Shown here piece after piece: positions 56,538 through 64,000 of a stretch of 64,000 nucleotides of DNA. Source of the stretch: Actinomyces marmotae (lineage in GTDB: Bacteria > Actinomycetota > Actinomycetes > Actinomycetales > Actinomycetaceae); NCBI RefSeq assembly GCF_013177295.1, contig NZ_CP053642.1, positions 992,001 through 1,056,000 of the forward strand, in the 5' to 3' direction. The translations under genes were made by a program, and so were the position numbers. The notes below the pieces were generated by a model. It worked only from the letters and a program-made list of their open reading frames with translations. It made no database searches and was not told the DNA's origin. The number at the start of each line of letters is the position of its first letter. The first letter of the stretch is position 1.

Positions 56538-57242
56538 CTAGAGGAGGTCGAGCACGAGGCGCAGGTCGCGCTCGTCGATTCGCGCTGGCGCCTGCTCGCG
56601 AAGCAACGGCTTGGCGCAGAAGGCCACGCCGATCCCCGCGGTACGTATCATGTCGAGATCGTTCGCGCCGTCGCCCACCGCCACCGTGCGCTCCATCGGC
56701 ACCGAGCGCTCAGCCGCCCACTGGCGCAGGCAGGCCTCCTTCGCCCGTCGGTCCACGATCTTTCCCAGGACCCGCCCGGTGAGGCGCCCATTGGCGACCT
56801 CCAGCCGGTTTGCGGCGACATGGTCGATCCCCAGGCGCTCGGCCAGGGGTAGGACGACCTCCTCGAAGCCCCCCGAGACCACGCCCACGGCGCAGCCCCG
56901 CTCATGCAGCGCCGCGATGAGATCCTCCGCCCCGCGCGTCAGGCGCACCTCGGCCAGGACCTCGGCGAACACGGTTTCCGGCACGCCCGCCAGCGTCGCC
57001 ACCCGCTCGCGCAGTGAGGCCGCGAAGTCCAACTCGCCGCGCATCGCCCGCTCAGTGACGGCGGCGACCTCCTCGCGAGTCCCCGCCCGCTCGGCGATGA
57101 GCTCGATGACCTCCTGCTCGATGAGCGTGGAGTCCACGTCCATGACCAGCAGCCCAGGGCCCTGCGGGGCCAGAGCCCCACGGGCCCCCGAGACCCGAGG
57201 AGTGGGTGAGGCGGGGGATGCGGCGGCGCTCGTGGGAATCAT
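56538..57242 (-). CDS. serB: Phosphoserine phosphatase
   Basis: A 234-residue HAD-family phosphatase for the last step of serine synthesis. The nucleophile motif is LLVMDVDSTLIEQEVIELIAE (DxDxT, about 33). Then come MRGELDFAASLRERVATL, GVVSGGFEEVV, the Lys in GKIVDRRAKEACL, and VAVGDGANDLDMIRTAGIGVAFCAKP. It lacks the ACT domain found in longer SerB proteins. The ATG at 57242 is preceded by TACGAT seven bases upstream, a leaderless arrangement. Confidence 0.95.
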   Translation of the reverse strand: MIPTSAAASPASPTPRVSGARGALAPQGPGLLVMDVDSTLIEQEVIELIAERAGTREEVAAVTERAMRGELDFAASLRERVATLAGVPETVFAEVLAEVRLTRGAEDLIAALHERGCAVGVVSGGFEEVVLPLAERLGIDHVAANRLEVANGRLTGRVLGKIVDRRAKEACLRQWAAERSVPMERTVAVGDGANDLDMIRTAGIGVAFCAKPLLREQAPARIDERDLRLVLDLL

Positions 57243-57342
57243 GGACGCGATCGTACCGAGCGCGCGCCTGGGTGCGCGGCGCGTCCTGTCGGCTGCGCCG
57301 CGCACCCCGCGCACCGGGGTATCTACTCAGGTGGCCGGCGCG

Positions 57343-58587
57343 TCAGCGCGCGACAACCTTGCCTTTGGGGACCACGGTGATGCCGGACTCGGTGACGGTG
57401 AAGCCGCGCTCGAGGTCGTGCTCGCGATCGATGCCGACCATCGCGCCCTCCTCGATTACCACGTGCTTGTCGAGGATCGCGCGGTTGACCACTGTGTTCC
57501 GCCCGATCTGTGCGCCATCCATGATCACCGACGAGCGCACCGAAGACCACGAGTTCACCCGCACCGACGGCGAGAGCACCGAGGAGATCACCTCACCACC
57601 GGAGATGATGACGCCGGGTGAGACGATCGAGTCAACGGCGTGCCCCAGGCGCTCGTGGTGCCCGTAGACGAACTTCGCCGGAGGCATCGAGGCGTCGTAG
57701 CCGGCGAACAGGGGCCAGCGGTCGTTGTACAGGTTGAACACGGGGCTGACGCTGATGAGGTCCTGGTGGGCCTCGTAGAAGGCGTCCACCGTCCCGACGT
57801 CGCGCCAGTAGTTGCGGTCGCGCTCGCTCGCGCCGGGGACGTCGTTGTCCTTGAAGTCGTAGACGCCGGCCTCGCCCCGGGAGACGAACCACGGCACGAT
57901 ATTGCCGCCCATGTCGTGCTTGGAGGACTCGTCGGCGGCGTCAGCAGTCACGGCCTCCAGGAGGGCGTCGGCGTTCATGATGTAGTTCCCCATCGAGGCG
58001 AGGACCTCGTCGGGGGAATCGGGCAGCCCGGGGGTGTCCTTCGGCTTCTCCACGAAGGCCTTGATGACCCCCCGGTTGACCGGGTCGGACTCGATGACGC
58101 CGAACTGGTCCGCCAGGGACCGGGGCTGGCGGATGCCCGCGACGGTGCAGGGCAGCCCGGAGGCGATGTGGTGGTCCAGCATCTGGGAGAAGTCCATGCG
58201 GTAGATGTTGTCCGCGCCGGTGATCACCACGTAGTCCGGCCGCTCGTCGTCGAGCAGGTTGAGGGACTGGTAGATCGCGTCCGCCGAGCCGAGGAACCAG
58301 TGCTTGCCCACGCGCTGCTGCGCGGGCACGGGCGCGATGTAGTTGCCCAGCATGTTGGACAGGCGCCAGGTCTTGGCGATGTGACGGTCCAGCGAGTGCG
58401 ACTTGTACTGGGTCAGCACGACGACCTTGAGAAAGCCGCTGTTGATCATGTTGGACAGGGAGAAGTCGATGAGCCGGTAGATCCCGCCGAAGGGCACGGC
58501 GGGCTTGGCACGATCGACGGTCAGGGGCATCAGGCGCTTGCCTTCACCGCCGGCGAGGATGACTGCGAGGACACGTGGGGAAGCCAT
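57343..58587 (-). CDS. glgC: Glucose-1-phosphate adenylyltransferase
   Basis: A 414-residue GlgC making ADP-glucose. The N-terminal nucleotide motif is [46 protein letters not shown]. Substrate and regulatory regions include [32 protein letters not shown] and [13 protein letters not shown], and the beta-helix C-terminus is typical. TAAGGT (58599-58594) lies six bases before the ATG, so the mRNA is probably leaderless. It is divergent from glgA, the arrangement seen for the mycobacterial glgC/glgA (glgM) pair. Confidence 0.96.
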   Translation of the reverse strand: MASPRVLAVILAGGEGKRLMPLTVDRAKPAVPFGGIYRLIDFSLSNMINSGFLKVVVLTQYKSHSLDRHIAKTWRLSNMLGNYIAPVPAQQRVGKHWFLGSADAIYQSLNLLDDERPDYVVITGADNIYRMDFSQMLDHHIASGLPCTVAGIRQPRSLADQFGVIESDPVNRGVIKAFVEKPKDTPGLPDSPDEVLASMGNYIMNADALLEAVTADAADESSKHDMGGNIVPWFVSRGEAGVYDFKDNDVPGASERDRNYWRDVGTVDAFYEAHQDLISVSPVFNLYNDRWPLFAGYDASMPPAKFVYGHHERLGHAVDSIVSPGVIISGGEVISSVLSPSVRVNSWSSVRSSVIMDGAQIGRNTVVNRAILDKHVVIEEGAMVGIDREHDLERGFTVTESGITVVPKGKVVAR

Positions 58588-58797
58588 GGGGCCACCTTAC
58601 GGTGATCGAGGCCACTCATGCGACCGGTTTGGGGGTGCGGGTCGGCATCTGAGCGCACCGATCGGCCCCGGGGACGGGCTGAAACCCCGGCGGCGCGCCG
58701 CCCGATCCCGCTACCGTTGCGCTGAGGCCCGCATCACGGCCGACGGCGCCCTGGCCAGCAGGGCGGCCCGAACGCGCAGCCGAGGAGGCACAGGCAC

Positions 58798-60036
58798 ATG
58801 GCGTCACTGAGAGTCGATCTGCTCACCAAGGAGTACCCGCCGTTCATCTACGGAGGCGCTGGCGTCCACGTCAACGAGCTCGCGCGCGTGCTGCGGCCCC
58901 TGGCCGATGTGCGCGTCCACGCCTTCGGGGGGGCCCGCGAGCCGGGCAGCGAGGGGGCCGACGACGGCGTCACGGGCTACCCGGAGATCGCGGAGCTGGA
59001 TGGGGCGAACGCGGCGCTGCGCACCTTCGGCGTCGACCTGGAGATCGCCGCCGGCTGCGAGGGCGCCGACATCGTCCATTCCCACACCTGGTACGCCAAC
59101 CTCGCCGGCCACCTCGCCTCCCTCCTCCACGGCGCCCCGCACGTCATCTCCGCCCACTCCCTGGAGCCCCTGCGCCCCTGGAAGGCCGAGCAGCTCGGCG
59201 GGGGCTACGCCCTGTCCTCCTGGGCGGAGCGCACCGCCTACGAGGCCGCCGCCGGCGTCATCGCCGTCTCCAACGGCATGCGCGCCGACATCCTGCGCTC
59301 CTACCCGGCCATTGATCCCGAGCGGGTCAAGGTCGTCCACAACGGCATCGACCTCGACGCCTGGCAGCGCCCCGCCGGCCCCGAGGCCGATGCCGCGTCC
59401 AACGCCGCCCTGGAGCGACTGGGCATTGACGCCTCGCGGCCCACCATCGTGTTCGTCGGACGCATCACCCGCCAGAAGGGCCTGCCCTACCTGCTGCGCG
59501 CCTGCGAGCTCCTGCCCGCCGAGGTCCAGGTGATCCTGTGCGCCGGAGCCCCGGACACCGCGGAGATCAAGGCAGAGGTCGAGGGCCTCGTGGCGGGGCT
59601 GCGCGAGAAGCGCACCGGCGTGGTGTGGATCGAGGAGATGCTGCCGCGGCCCGAACTCATCGCCGTCCTGTCCGCCTCCGACGTCTTCGTGTGCCCGAGC
59701 GTCTACGAGCCCCTGGGCATCGTCAACCTCGAGGCCATGGCCTGCGGGCTGCCCGTCGTCGGCTCGGCCACGGGTGGCATCCCGGATGTCATCGTCGACG
59801 GCGAGACCGGCCTCCTGGTACCCATCGAGCAGGTCACCGACGGCACCGGGACCCCCGTGGAGCCCGAGGCCTTCGTCCACGACCTCGCCGAGCGCCTCAC
59901 CTCGCTCGTCATGGATGAGGCCCTGGCCCGGCGCATGGGCCGGGCGGCCCGCGACCGCGTGGAGCAGCACTTCTCCTGGGAAGCGATCGCCCAGCGCACG
60001 ATGGAGGTCTACCGCTGGGTGCTCGACCGCGGCTGA
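58798..60036 (+). CDS. glgA: Glycogen synthase / maltose-1-phosphate synthase (GT4)
   Basis: A 412-residue GT4 glycosyltransferase. It has the N-terminal LTKEYPPFIYGGAGVHVNELARVL, HSHTWYANLAG, AHSLEPLRPWKAEQLGGGYALSSWAERTAYEAA, GRITRQKGLPYLLRAC, and the donor site CPSVYEPLGIVNLEAMACGLPVVGSATGGIPDVI (E-x7-E). This is the short actinobacterial form, which in mycobacteria makes maltose-1-phosphate from ADP-glucose (GlgM) rather than elongating glycogen directly. Which reaction applies here is not visible. AGGAGG precedes the ATG. It uses the product of the divergent glgC. Confidence 0.93.
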   Translation: MASLRVDLLTKEYPPFIYGGAGVHVNELARVLRPLADVRVHAFGGAREPGSEGADDGVTGYPEIAELDGANAALRTFGVDLEIAAGCEGADIVHSHTWYANLAGHLASLLHGAPHVISAHSLEPLRPWKAEQLGGGYALSSWAERTAYEAAAGVIAVSNGMRADILRSYPAIDPERVKVVHNGIDLDAWQRPAGPEADAASNAALERLGIDASRPTIVFVGRITRQKGLPYLLRACELLPAEVQVILCAGAPDTAEIKAEVEGLVAGLREKRTGVVWIEEMLPRPELIAVLSASDVFVCPSVYEPLGIVNLEAMACGLPVVGSATGGIPDVIVDGETGLLVPIEQVTDGTGTPVEPEAFVHDLAERLTSLVMDEALARRMGRAARDRVEQHFSWEAIAQRTMEVYRWVLDRG

Positions 60037-60081
60037 TCCCTCGATAGCGCTCCCGCCCCGGTCTCGCGCGGGTCGCGGGCC

Positions 60082-60116
60082 GGCCGGGGCCGGGTTGCCC
60101 TCAGCGCGCCCCGGCC
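60082..60116. terminator. Bidirectional hairpin between convergent genes
   Basis: GGCCGGGGC (60082-60090) pairs with GCCCCGGCC (60108-60116). It lies between the glgA stop and the end of the next, convergent gene, whose stop codon is inside the loop. Confidence 0.5.
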
Positions 60117-60850
60117 CACCAGTCCGTTGCCGCGGCCACGCCGTGGCGTGCGGTGTCCCGCAGGGGGCGCAGCACCCGCGCCCTCCGCTCGGCCTGGAGC
60201 GCCGTCGCCGCGGCGCCGTCGTCGGCCAGCGCGATCTCGCAGATGCCCAGCAGGCGCAGTGAGCGCTCCAGGAGCTCGCGGCGCCGCTGGTCCATCCCCG
60301 GTGGCAGGAGGCGCGGGTCCGCGACGGCGGTGATGAGATCCGTCAGATCGTCGGCCAGTTCGGGGCGCTCCCGGGCCAGGTCCAGCTCGGTGAGCGCCGC
60401 GATGGCCTCCTCCGTCGCCGCATGAACCTGGGCGCGCGCGTGCGCGGCATCGAAGGGGGGAACCGCCTCACCGGGCCCCGCGGGCCCAGTGCCCAGTTCG
60501 ACGAGGCGCCACACCGCGCTCGTTCCTGACGGCTCGGGGATGAGCAGGCGCGTGCGGGCCCCATGCGGGCCGCCTCGCCCCGCCGCGGTCCGCAGCAGCA
60601 CCGCCTCACCGGCGTCGAGCGCCGAGCCCAGCCCTGGCAGGGGGTCAGAGGGACTGGGGAGCACCGCCGCCACTCGCTCGGGCCGTCCCGCCAGGGTCAT
60701 CCACTCCAGCAGGGGCACCTGACCGCCGAACTCCGGATCAGCGACCGCGTGGGCGCCGTCGGCGCCCTCGACGACGGCGGCGCCGCGCGAGGAGGGAACG
60801 GGCAGCCACAGGGCGAGCAGGATCGAGGGGCGGAGGTCGAGGTCAGTCAC
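60101..60850 (-). CDS. Conserved actinobacterial hypothetical protein
   Basis: A 249-residue soluble protein without signal peptide or membrane span. It begins (M)TDLDLRPSILLALWLPVPSSRGAAVVEGADGAHAV, has PEFGGQVPLLEWMTLAGRPERVAAVLPSP, and ends in an Arg/Ala-rich helical part. I do not recognise a catalytic motif. TAAGGT (60863-60858) lies seven bases before the GTG at 60850, the same leaderless layout as glgC, so that start is preferred over 60859. It is divergent from the lipoprotein gene and convergent with glgA. No function is proposed. Confidence 0.7.
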   Translation of the reverse strand: MTDLDLRPSILLALWLPVPSSRGAAVVEGADGAHAVADPEFGGQVPLLEWMTLAGRPERVAAVLPSPSDPLPGLGSALDAGEAVLLRTAAGRGGPHGARTRLLIPEPSGTSAVWRLVELGTGPAGPGEAVPPFDAAHARAQVHAATEEAIAALTELDLARERPELADDLTDLITAVADPRLLPPGMDQRRRELLERSLRLLGICEIALADDGAAATALQAERRARVLRPLRDTARHGVAAATDWWAGAR

Positions 60851-60991
60851 GCTGCGCACCTTAAACCGTTGGGAGCGCTGCGATTGCGAGGCCGCACCGC
60901 GCCGCGGGGACGTAAAATGAAGGCACTCCGTCCCCGCTGGACCGGCGTCCCCACCGGCCTCCCACCGGGGCAGCGTCTCCTGGAGGCACTG

Positions 60992-61738
60992 ATGCCCACC
61001 GCCCCTGTCCCCTCACGCTGCGCGCGCTGCGATCGCCGGACGCCGCTCCTCGCGACCCTGCTCCTGCCCGCGCTCCTCCCATTGGCCGCCTGCGGGTCGG
61101 GGTCCGGGCCGGGCGCGCCGAGCGCCGCGCCGTCGGCCCCTGGCGTCGCCGCGGAGCAGGGCCCGGCCCCAGCCGGCGCGGTACCGGCGTCGGAGGCCCC
61201 CTCCGCGCTGCCCTCCGGGGCCGCCGCCACCCTCAGCCCCCTGCCCTCGGCATCGACCTCCTCCTCCGTCGACCCCGCTGACTACTCCTACCCCGGCTTC
61301 GACGGCGTCGCCTTCCTCACCCCCAGCCGGAACATCGCCTGCGTGATCGGCCCCGCCTCCTTCCCCGACGCGCTCGGATCTGATTCGGCGCGAGCCGTCG
61401 CCCCGCAGGCCTCCTGCGAGCTGGCGGACAGCCCCGAGCTCCGCGCCGAGGACCAGGATGCCAACGGCTGCCCCACCGGGCCGCTGACCAAGGGCATCAT
61501 CCGCACCGGTGAGGCCGGCCCCTCCTACGGCGCGTGCAAGACCGATATCAACGGGATCACCGCCTGGAGGAACGGGGGCGGCGCCATCACCGACTTCGAC
61601 GCCTTCGGATCACTGGGCTACGGCCGGTCCGTGAGCGCGCACGGCTACACCTGCTCCAGCGCGGAGTCGGGCGTGACCTGCCTGGACGGCGCCGGGCGCG
61701 GCTTCACCATCAGCCGGGACGACTACGCCCTCCACTGA
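60992..61738 (+). CDS. Lipoprotein with a Cys-rich C-terminal domain (DUF6636-like)
   Basis: A 248-residue protein with a lipoprotein signal (RTPLLATLLLPALLPLAAC, Cys about 37), then an Ala/Pro/Ser-rich linker to about 100, and a C-terminal domain with six cysteines. The run FLTPSRNIACVIG...C...SLGYGRSVSAHGYTCSSAESGVTCLDGAGRGFTISRDDY resembles the small secreted DUF6636-type domain of actinobacteria, of unknown function. GGAGG lies before the ATG at 60992. An upstream in-frame ATG at 60917 overlaps a TAAAAT that could be the -10. It probably sits on the outer face of the membrane. Confidence 0.75.
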   Translation: MPTAPVPSRCARCDRRTPLLATLLLPALLPLAACGSGSGPGAPSAAPSAPGVAAEQGPAPAGAVPASEAPSALPSGAAATLSPLPSASTSSSVDPADYSYPGFDGVAFLTPSRNIACVIGPASFPDALGSDSARAVAPQASCELADSPELRAEDQDANGCPTGPLTKGIIRTGEAGPSYGACKTDINGITAWRNGGGAITDFDAFGSLGYGRSVSAHGYTCSSAESGVTCLDGAGRGFTISRDDYALH

Positions 61739-61760
61739 GGGGCTCCCCGCCGGCGCGCCG

Positions 61761-61815
61761 GACCGGTCTCGATCGTCATTTCGACCGGTCTCGGCGCTGT
61801 TTTCGACCGGTCTCG
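61761..61815. repeat. 22-bp-period GACCGGTCTCG array, locus D (3 units)
   Basis: GACCGGTCTCG starts at 61761, 61783 and 61805. The spacers ATCGTCATTTC and GCGCTGTTTTC share the TTTC end with loci B and C. It is followed by ATCGAGGAGGGGAGGG. It lies 22 bases after the lipoprotein stop and 56 bases before the TAGGGT of the next gene. Confidence 0.9.
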
Positions 61816-61883
61816 ATCGAGGAGGGGAGGGTTGTGCGCGAGTGCGTGCGACTCAGGTCACGCGGGCGGGATAGGGTTATCCC

Positions 61884-62690
61884 ATGACCCGTGTTCTTTT
61901 CCTCGACGACGTATCCCTGCACCGTGGGAGCACGCAGATCCTCGACCACCTCTCCTGGAGGGTCGACGAGGGCCAGCACTGGGTGGTCCTCGGGCCCAAC
62001 GGCGCCGGCAAGACCACGGCCGCCCGCATGGCCTCCGCCCGTCTCTTCCCCTCCTCGGGGGCCGTGGAGGTCCTGGGGCGACGCCTGGGCAGGGTGGACA
62101 TCTCCGAGCTCCACCCCCGCATCGGGCTGAGCTCGTCGGCGATGGCCTCCAGTTTCCAGGCGGGGGACCGCGTGCTCGACATCGTCCTGTCGGCCTCCTA
62201 CGGCCGCATCGGCGTCTGGCGCGAGGAGTACGAGGACAAGGACACCGAGCGGGCCACCGCGCTGCTCACGGCGCTCGGCTCGGGCGCGCTTATCGAGCGC
62301 CCCTGGGCGAGCCTGTCCTCCGGCGAGCGCAAGCGCGTGGAGATCGCCCGCGCCCTCATGCCCGACCCCGAGTTCCTCATCCTCGACGAGCCCGCCTCGG
62401 GGCTCGACGTCGCCGGGCGCGAGCAGCTGCTGGGGGCGCTCAGCCAGATCGTGTCCACCCCCTCCTCCCCGACGATGGTCATGGTCACCCACCACCTGGA
62501 GGAGATCCCGGTGGGCTTCACCCACGCCCTGGCCCTGCGCGGCGGGCGGGCCGTGGCCTCGGGCGCCCTGGGCGAGGTCCTCACCAGCTCGACCATGTCG
62601 GCCACCTTCGGCCTGCCCCTGGAGATCACGAGGGACCGCGGGCGCTTCACCGCCCGCGGGGCCAGCGGCCCCGCCGTTCACCAGGCCTGA
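61884..62690 (+). CDS. ABC transporter ATP-binding protein
   Basis: A 268-residue ATPase with Walker A GPNGAGKTT (about 36), signature LSSGERKRVEIARAL, Walker B LILDEPASGLDVAG and His in VTHHLEE. The pattern (LHPRIGLSSSAMASSF..., SASYGRIGVWREEYED) resembles the YlmA/ModF-like stand-alone ATPase group. No permease is adjacent, so its partner and substrate are unknown. TAGGGT (61872-61877) lies six bases before the ATG, a leaderless layout. Confidence 0.87.
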   Translation: MTRVLFLDDVSLHRGSTQILDHLSWRVDEGQHWVVLGPNGAGKTTAARMASARLFPSSGAVEVLGRRLGRVDISELHPRIGLSSSAMASSFQAGDRVLDIVLSASYGRIGVWREEYEDKDTERATALLTALGSGALIERPWASLSSGERKRVEIARALMPDPEFLILDEPASGLDVAGREQLLGALSQIVSTPSSPTMVMVTHHLEEIPVGFTHALALRGGRAVASGALGEVLTSSTMSATFGLPLEITRDRGRFTARGASGPAVHQA

Positions 62691-62786
62691 GCCGGGCCTG
62701 GATCCGATCGGGGCGATCAGCGAGCCCCATCCCCATCCCACTCATCAACCACGGCCCAGTCCCATTGGGCAGAAAGCGAGACCGCC

Positions 62787-63227
62787 ATGGAATGGATCTG
62801 GTGGCTCGGCGCCGCCCTCATCCTGGCCATCGTCGAGACCCTCTCGGCCGATCTCACCCTCCTCATGCTCGCTGGGGGCGCGCTCGGCGGCATGGTCGCC
62901 TCCCTCCTGGGGGCGCCCCTGTGGCTGCAGGTGATCGGGGCCGCCGGGGTCGCCAGCCTGCTCCTCCTCGCCGTCCGCCCGGCCCTCAAGCGCCGCATGT
63001 CCGCCTCCGCGCCGAGGATGCGCACCAACGCCGACGCCATCGTCGGCTCATCCGGCCGAGCCCTGACCGCCGTGGACGCCCTGGGAGGCCGGGTCCGCCT
63101 GGGCGGGGCAGAGTGGAGCGCCCGCCTGGCCGAGGGCCACGGGCCCGGTGCCAGGCTCGAGCCCGGCGCGGCCATCACCGTCATCTCGATCGACGGCGCC
63201 ACCGCCGTCGTCGCCCCCGCTGACTGA
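62787..63227 (+). CDS. NfeD-family membrane protein
   Basis: A 146-residue protein with two or three spans in the first 75 residues (MEWIWWLGAALILAIVETLSADLTLLMLAGGALGGMVASLL, QVIGAAGVASLLLLAVRP) and a C-terminal OB-fold domain (ADAIVGSSGRALTAVDALGGRVRLGGAEWSAR...ITVISIDGATAVV). This is the short NfeD form that accompanies SPFH proteins. It lies 64 bases before the SPFH gene, and the pair probably acts together in membrane microdomains. Confidence 0.9.
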   Translation: MEWIWWLGAALILAIVETLSADLTLLMLAGGALGGMVASLLGAPLWLQVIGAAGVASLLLLAVRPALKRRMSASAPRMRTNADAIVGSSGRALTAVDALGGRVRLGGAEWSARLAEGHGPGARLEPGAAITVISIDGATAVVAPAD

Positions 63228-63291
63228 CCAGTCATCCGCCCCGGGCCCTACCCCCGCGGCGGCCCCCTACCTACTGATCTAAGGAACTGAT

Positions 63292-64000
63292 ATGGAGAAC
63301 GTCATCCTCATCATCCTCGGCCTATTCCTCCTACTCGTCCTCGTGGCGATCGTGCGCGCCGTGAGGATCGTGCCCCAGTCGTACGCGATCATCGTCGAGC
63401 GCCTGGGCAAGTTCCAGGCCGAGTTCGGCGCGGGGATGCACCTCCTGGTGCCCTTCGTGGACCGCGTGCGCACCATCGTGGACCTGCGTGAGCAGGTGGT
63501 GTCCTTCCCGCCGCAGCCGGTTATCACCTCCGACAACCTCGTGGTGTCCATCGACTCCGTCATCTACTACCAGGTGACCGACCCCAAGCGCGCCACCTAC
63601 GAGATCTCCAACTACCTCCAGGCCATCGAGCAGCTCACCGTCACCACGCTGCGCAACGTCATCGGCGCCATGGACCTGGAGCAGACGCTGACCAGCCGCG
63701 ACCAGATCAACGGCCAGCTGCGCGGCGTCCTCGACCAGGCCACCGGCCGCTGGGGCATCCGCGTGAGCAACGTGGAACTCAAGTCCATCGACCCGCCCGC
63801 CTCCATCCAGGGCGCCATGGAGCAGCAGATGCGCGCCGAGCGCGACCGCCGCGCCGCCATCTTGACGGCCGAAGGCGTCAAGCAGTCCCAGATCCTCACG
63901 GCCGAGGGCGATAAGCAGTCCGCCATCCTGCGCGCCGAAGGCCAGGCCCAGTCCGCGATCCTCAAGGCCCAGGGCGAGTCCCGGGCCATCCTCCAGGTCT
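63292..64000 (+). CDS. SPFH/band 7 protein, paraslipin type (cut by window edge)
   Basis: 236 codons are visible before the right edge, with no stop. One N-terminal span (VILIILGLFLLLVLVAIVRA) is followed by the band 7 domain (IVPQSYAIIVERLGKFQAEFGAGMHLLVPFVDRVRTIVDLREQVVSFPPQPVITSDN..., VIYYQVTDPKRATYEISNY, TLRNVIGAMDLEQTLTSRDQIN). A helical region with the ten-residue repeat ILTAEGxKQS / ILRAEGQAQS ends the visible part. SPFH proteins form large oligomers that organise membranes. It is in one unit with the upstream nfeD. The ATG follows AAGGAACTGAT. Confidence 0.93.
   Translation, partial: MENVILIILGLFLLLVLVAIVRAVRIVPQSYAIIVERLGKFQAEFGAGMHLLVPFVDRVRTIVDLREQVVSFPPQPVITSDNLVVSIDSVIYYQVTDPKRATYEISNYLQAIEQLTVTTLRNVIGAMDLEQTLTSRDQINGQLRGVLDQATGRWGIRVSNVELKSIDPPASIQGAMEQQMRAERDRRAAILTAEGVKQSQILTAEGDKQSAILRAEGQAQSAILKAQGESRAILQV

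Overview
The window is high-GC DNA from an actinobacterium, most likely a member of the Actinomycetaceae (Actinomyces-like). This rests on the very strong G/C third-position bias, DUF6318 and DUF3097 proteins, a trp operon without trpF, and the gene order holA - rpsT - lepA - hemW - hrcA - dnaJ - rsmE - phoH - ybeY - CBS protein - era - leuA - recO - uppS - Fur/Zur - glyS - dusB, which is a conserved actinobacterial housekeeping backbone. No rRNA, tRNA, IS element, prophage or CRISPR array was seen.

Layout. 1-1.1 kb: two coupled secreted/lipoprotein genes on the minus strand, one cut by the window edge. 1.2-7.1 kb: holA, a DUF1846 protein, rpsT, an orphan MazF/PemK-like protein and a large secreted protein. 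7.1-15.5 kb: a complete minus-strand trp operon, trpL-trpB-trpE-trpG-trpD-trpC/B fusion-trpA, with a leader peptide carrying three tandem Trp codons and mutually exclusive hairpins. It has two trpB genes, one fused to trpC, and no trpF. 15.4-22.6 kb: a DedA-like gene, then lepA, a MOSC protein, trmB, an MFS carrier and hemW. 22.7-25.3 kb: hemH (preceded by a possible tiny coupled uORF) and an ion antiporter. 25.4-30.5 kb: DUF3097, CIRCE-hrcA-dnaJ, and divergent yggS/rsmE. 30.5-34 kb: a TetR regulator with an ABC exporter whose promoter overlaps a palindrome, and an EamA transporter. 34.1-45.7 kb: phoH-ybeY-CBS-era as an overlapping operon, putA, leuA with its own Leu-codon leader peptide, recO, uppS. 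45.7-54.3 kb: a YbdK-type ligase with a class I amidotransferase, a remnant of a metal ABC permease, Fur/Zur, glyS, a YibE/F protein, dusB, a FabI-like reductase and a SixA-like phosphatase. 54.3-56.1 kb: an AT-richer, probably imported ABC transporter. 56.5-64 kb: serB, divergent glgC/glgA, two secreted or unknown proteins, an ABC ATPase and an nfeD-SPFH pair running off the end.

Between the genes lies a layer of repeats. Four intergenic loci (1.3, 42.0, 56.5 and 61.8 kb) carry arrays of GACCGGTCTCG at exactly 22-bp steps, all in the same orientation and all followed by a G-rich tract. Two of them sit inside a near-identical 151-bp block that also holds two DnaA-box-like 9-mers. A separate 44-bp hairpin repeat lies just behind two other genes. 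Many genes lack a Shine-Dalgarno and instead have a TANNNT hexamer 6-8 bases before the start codon, the signature of leaderless transcription. That signature was used to choose several starts. These repeats are the best candidates for an undescribed element in this window.
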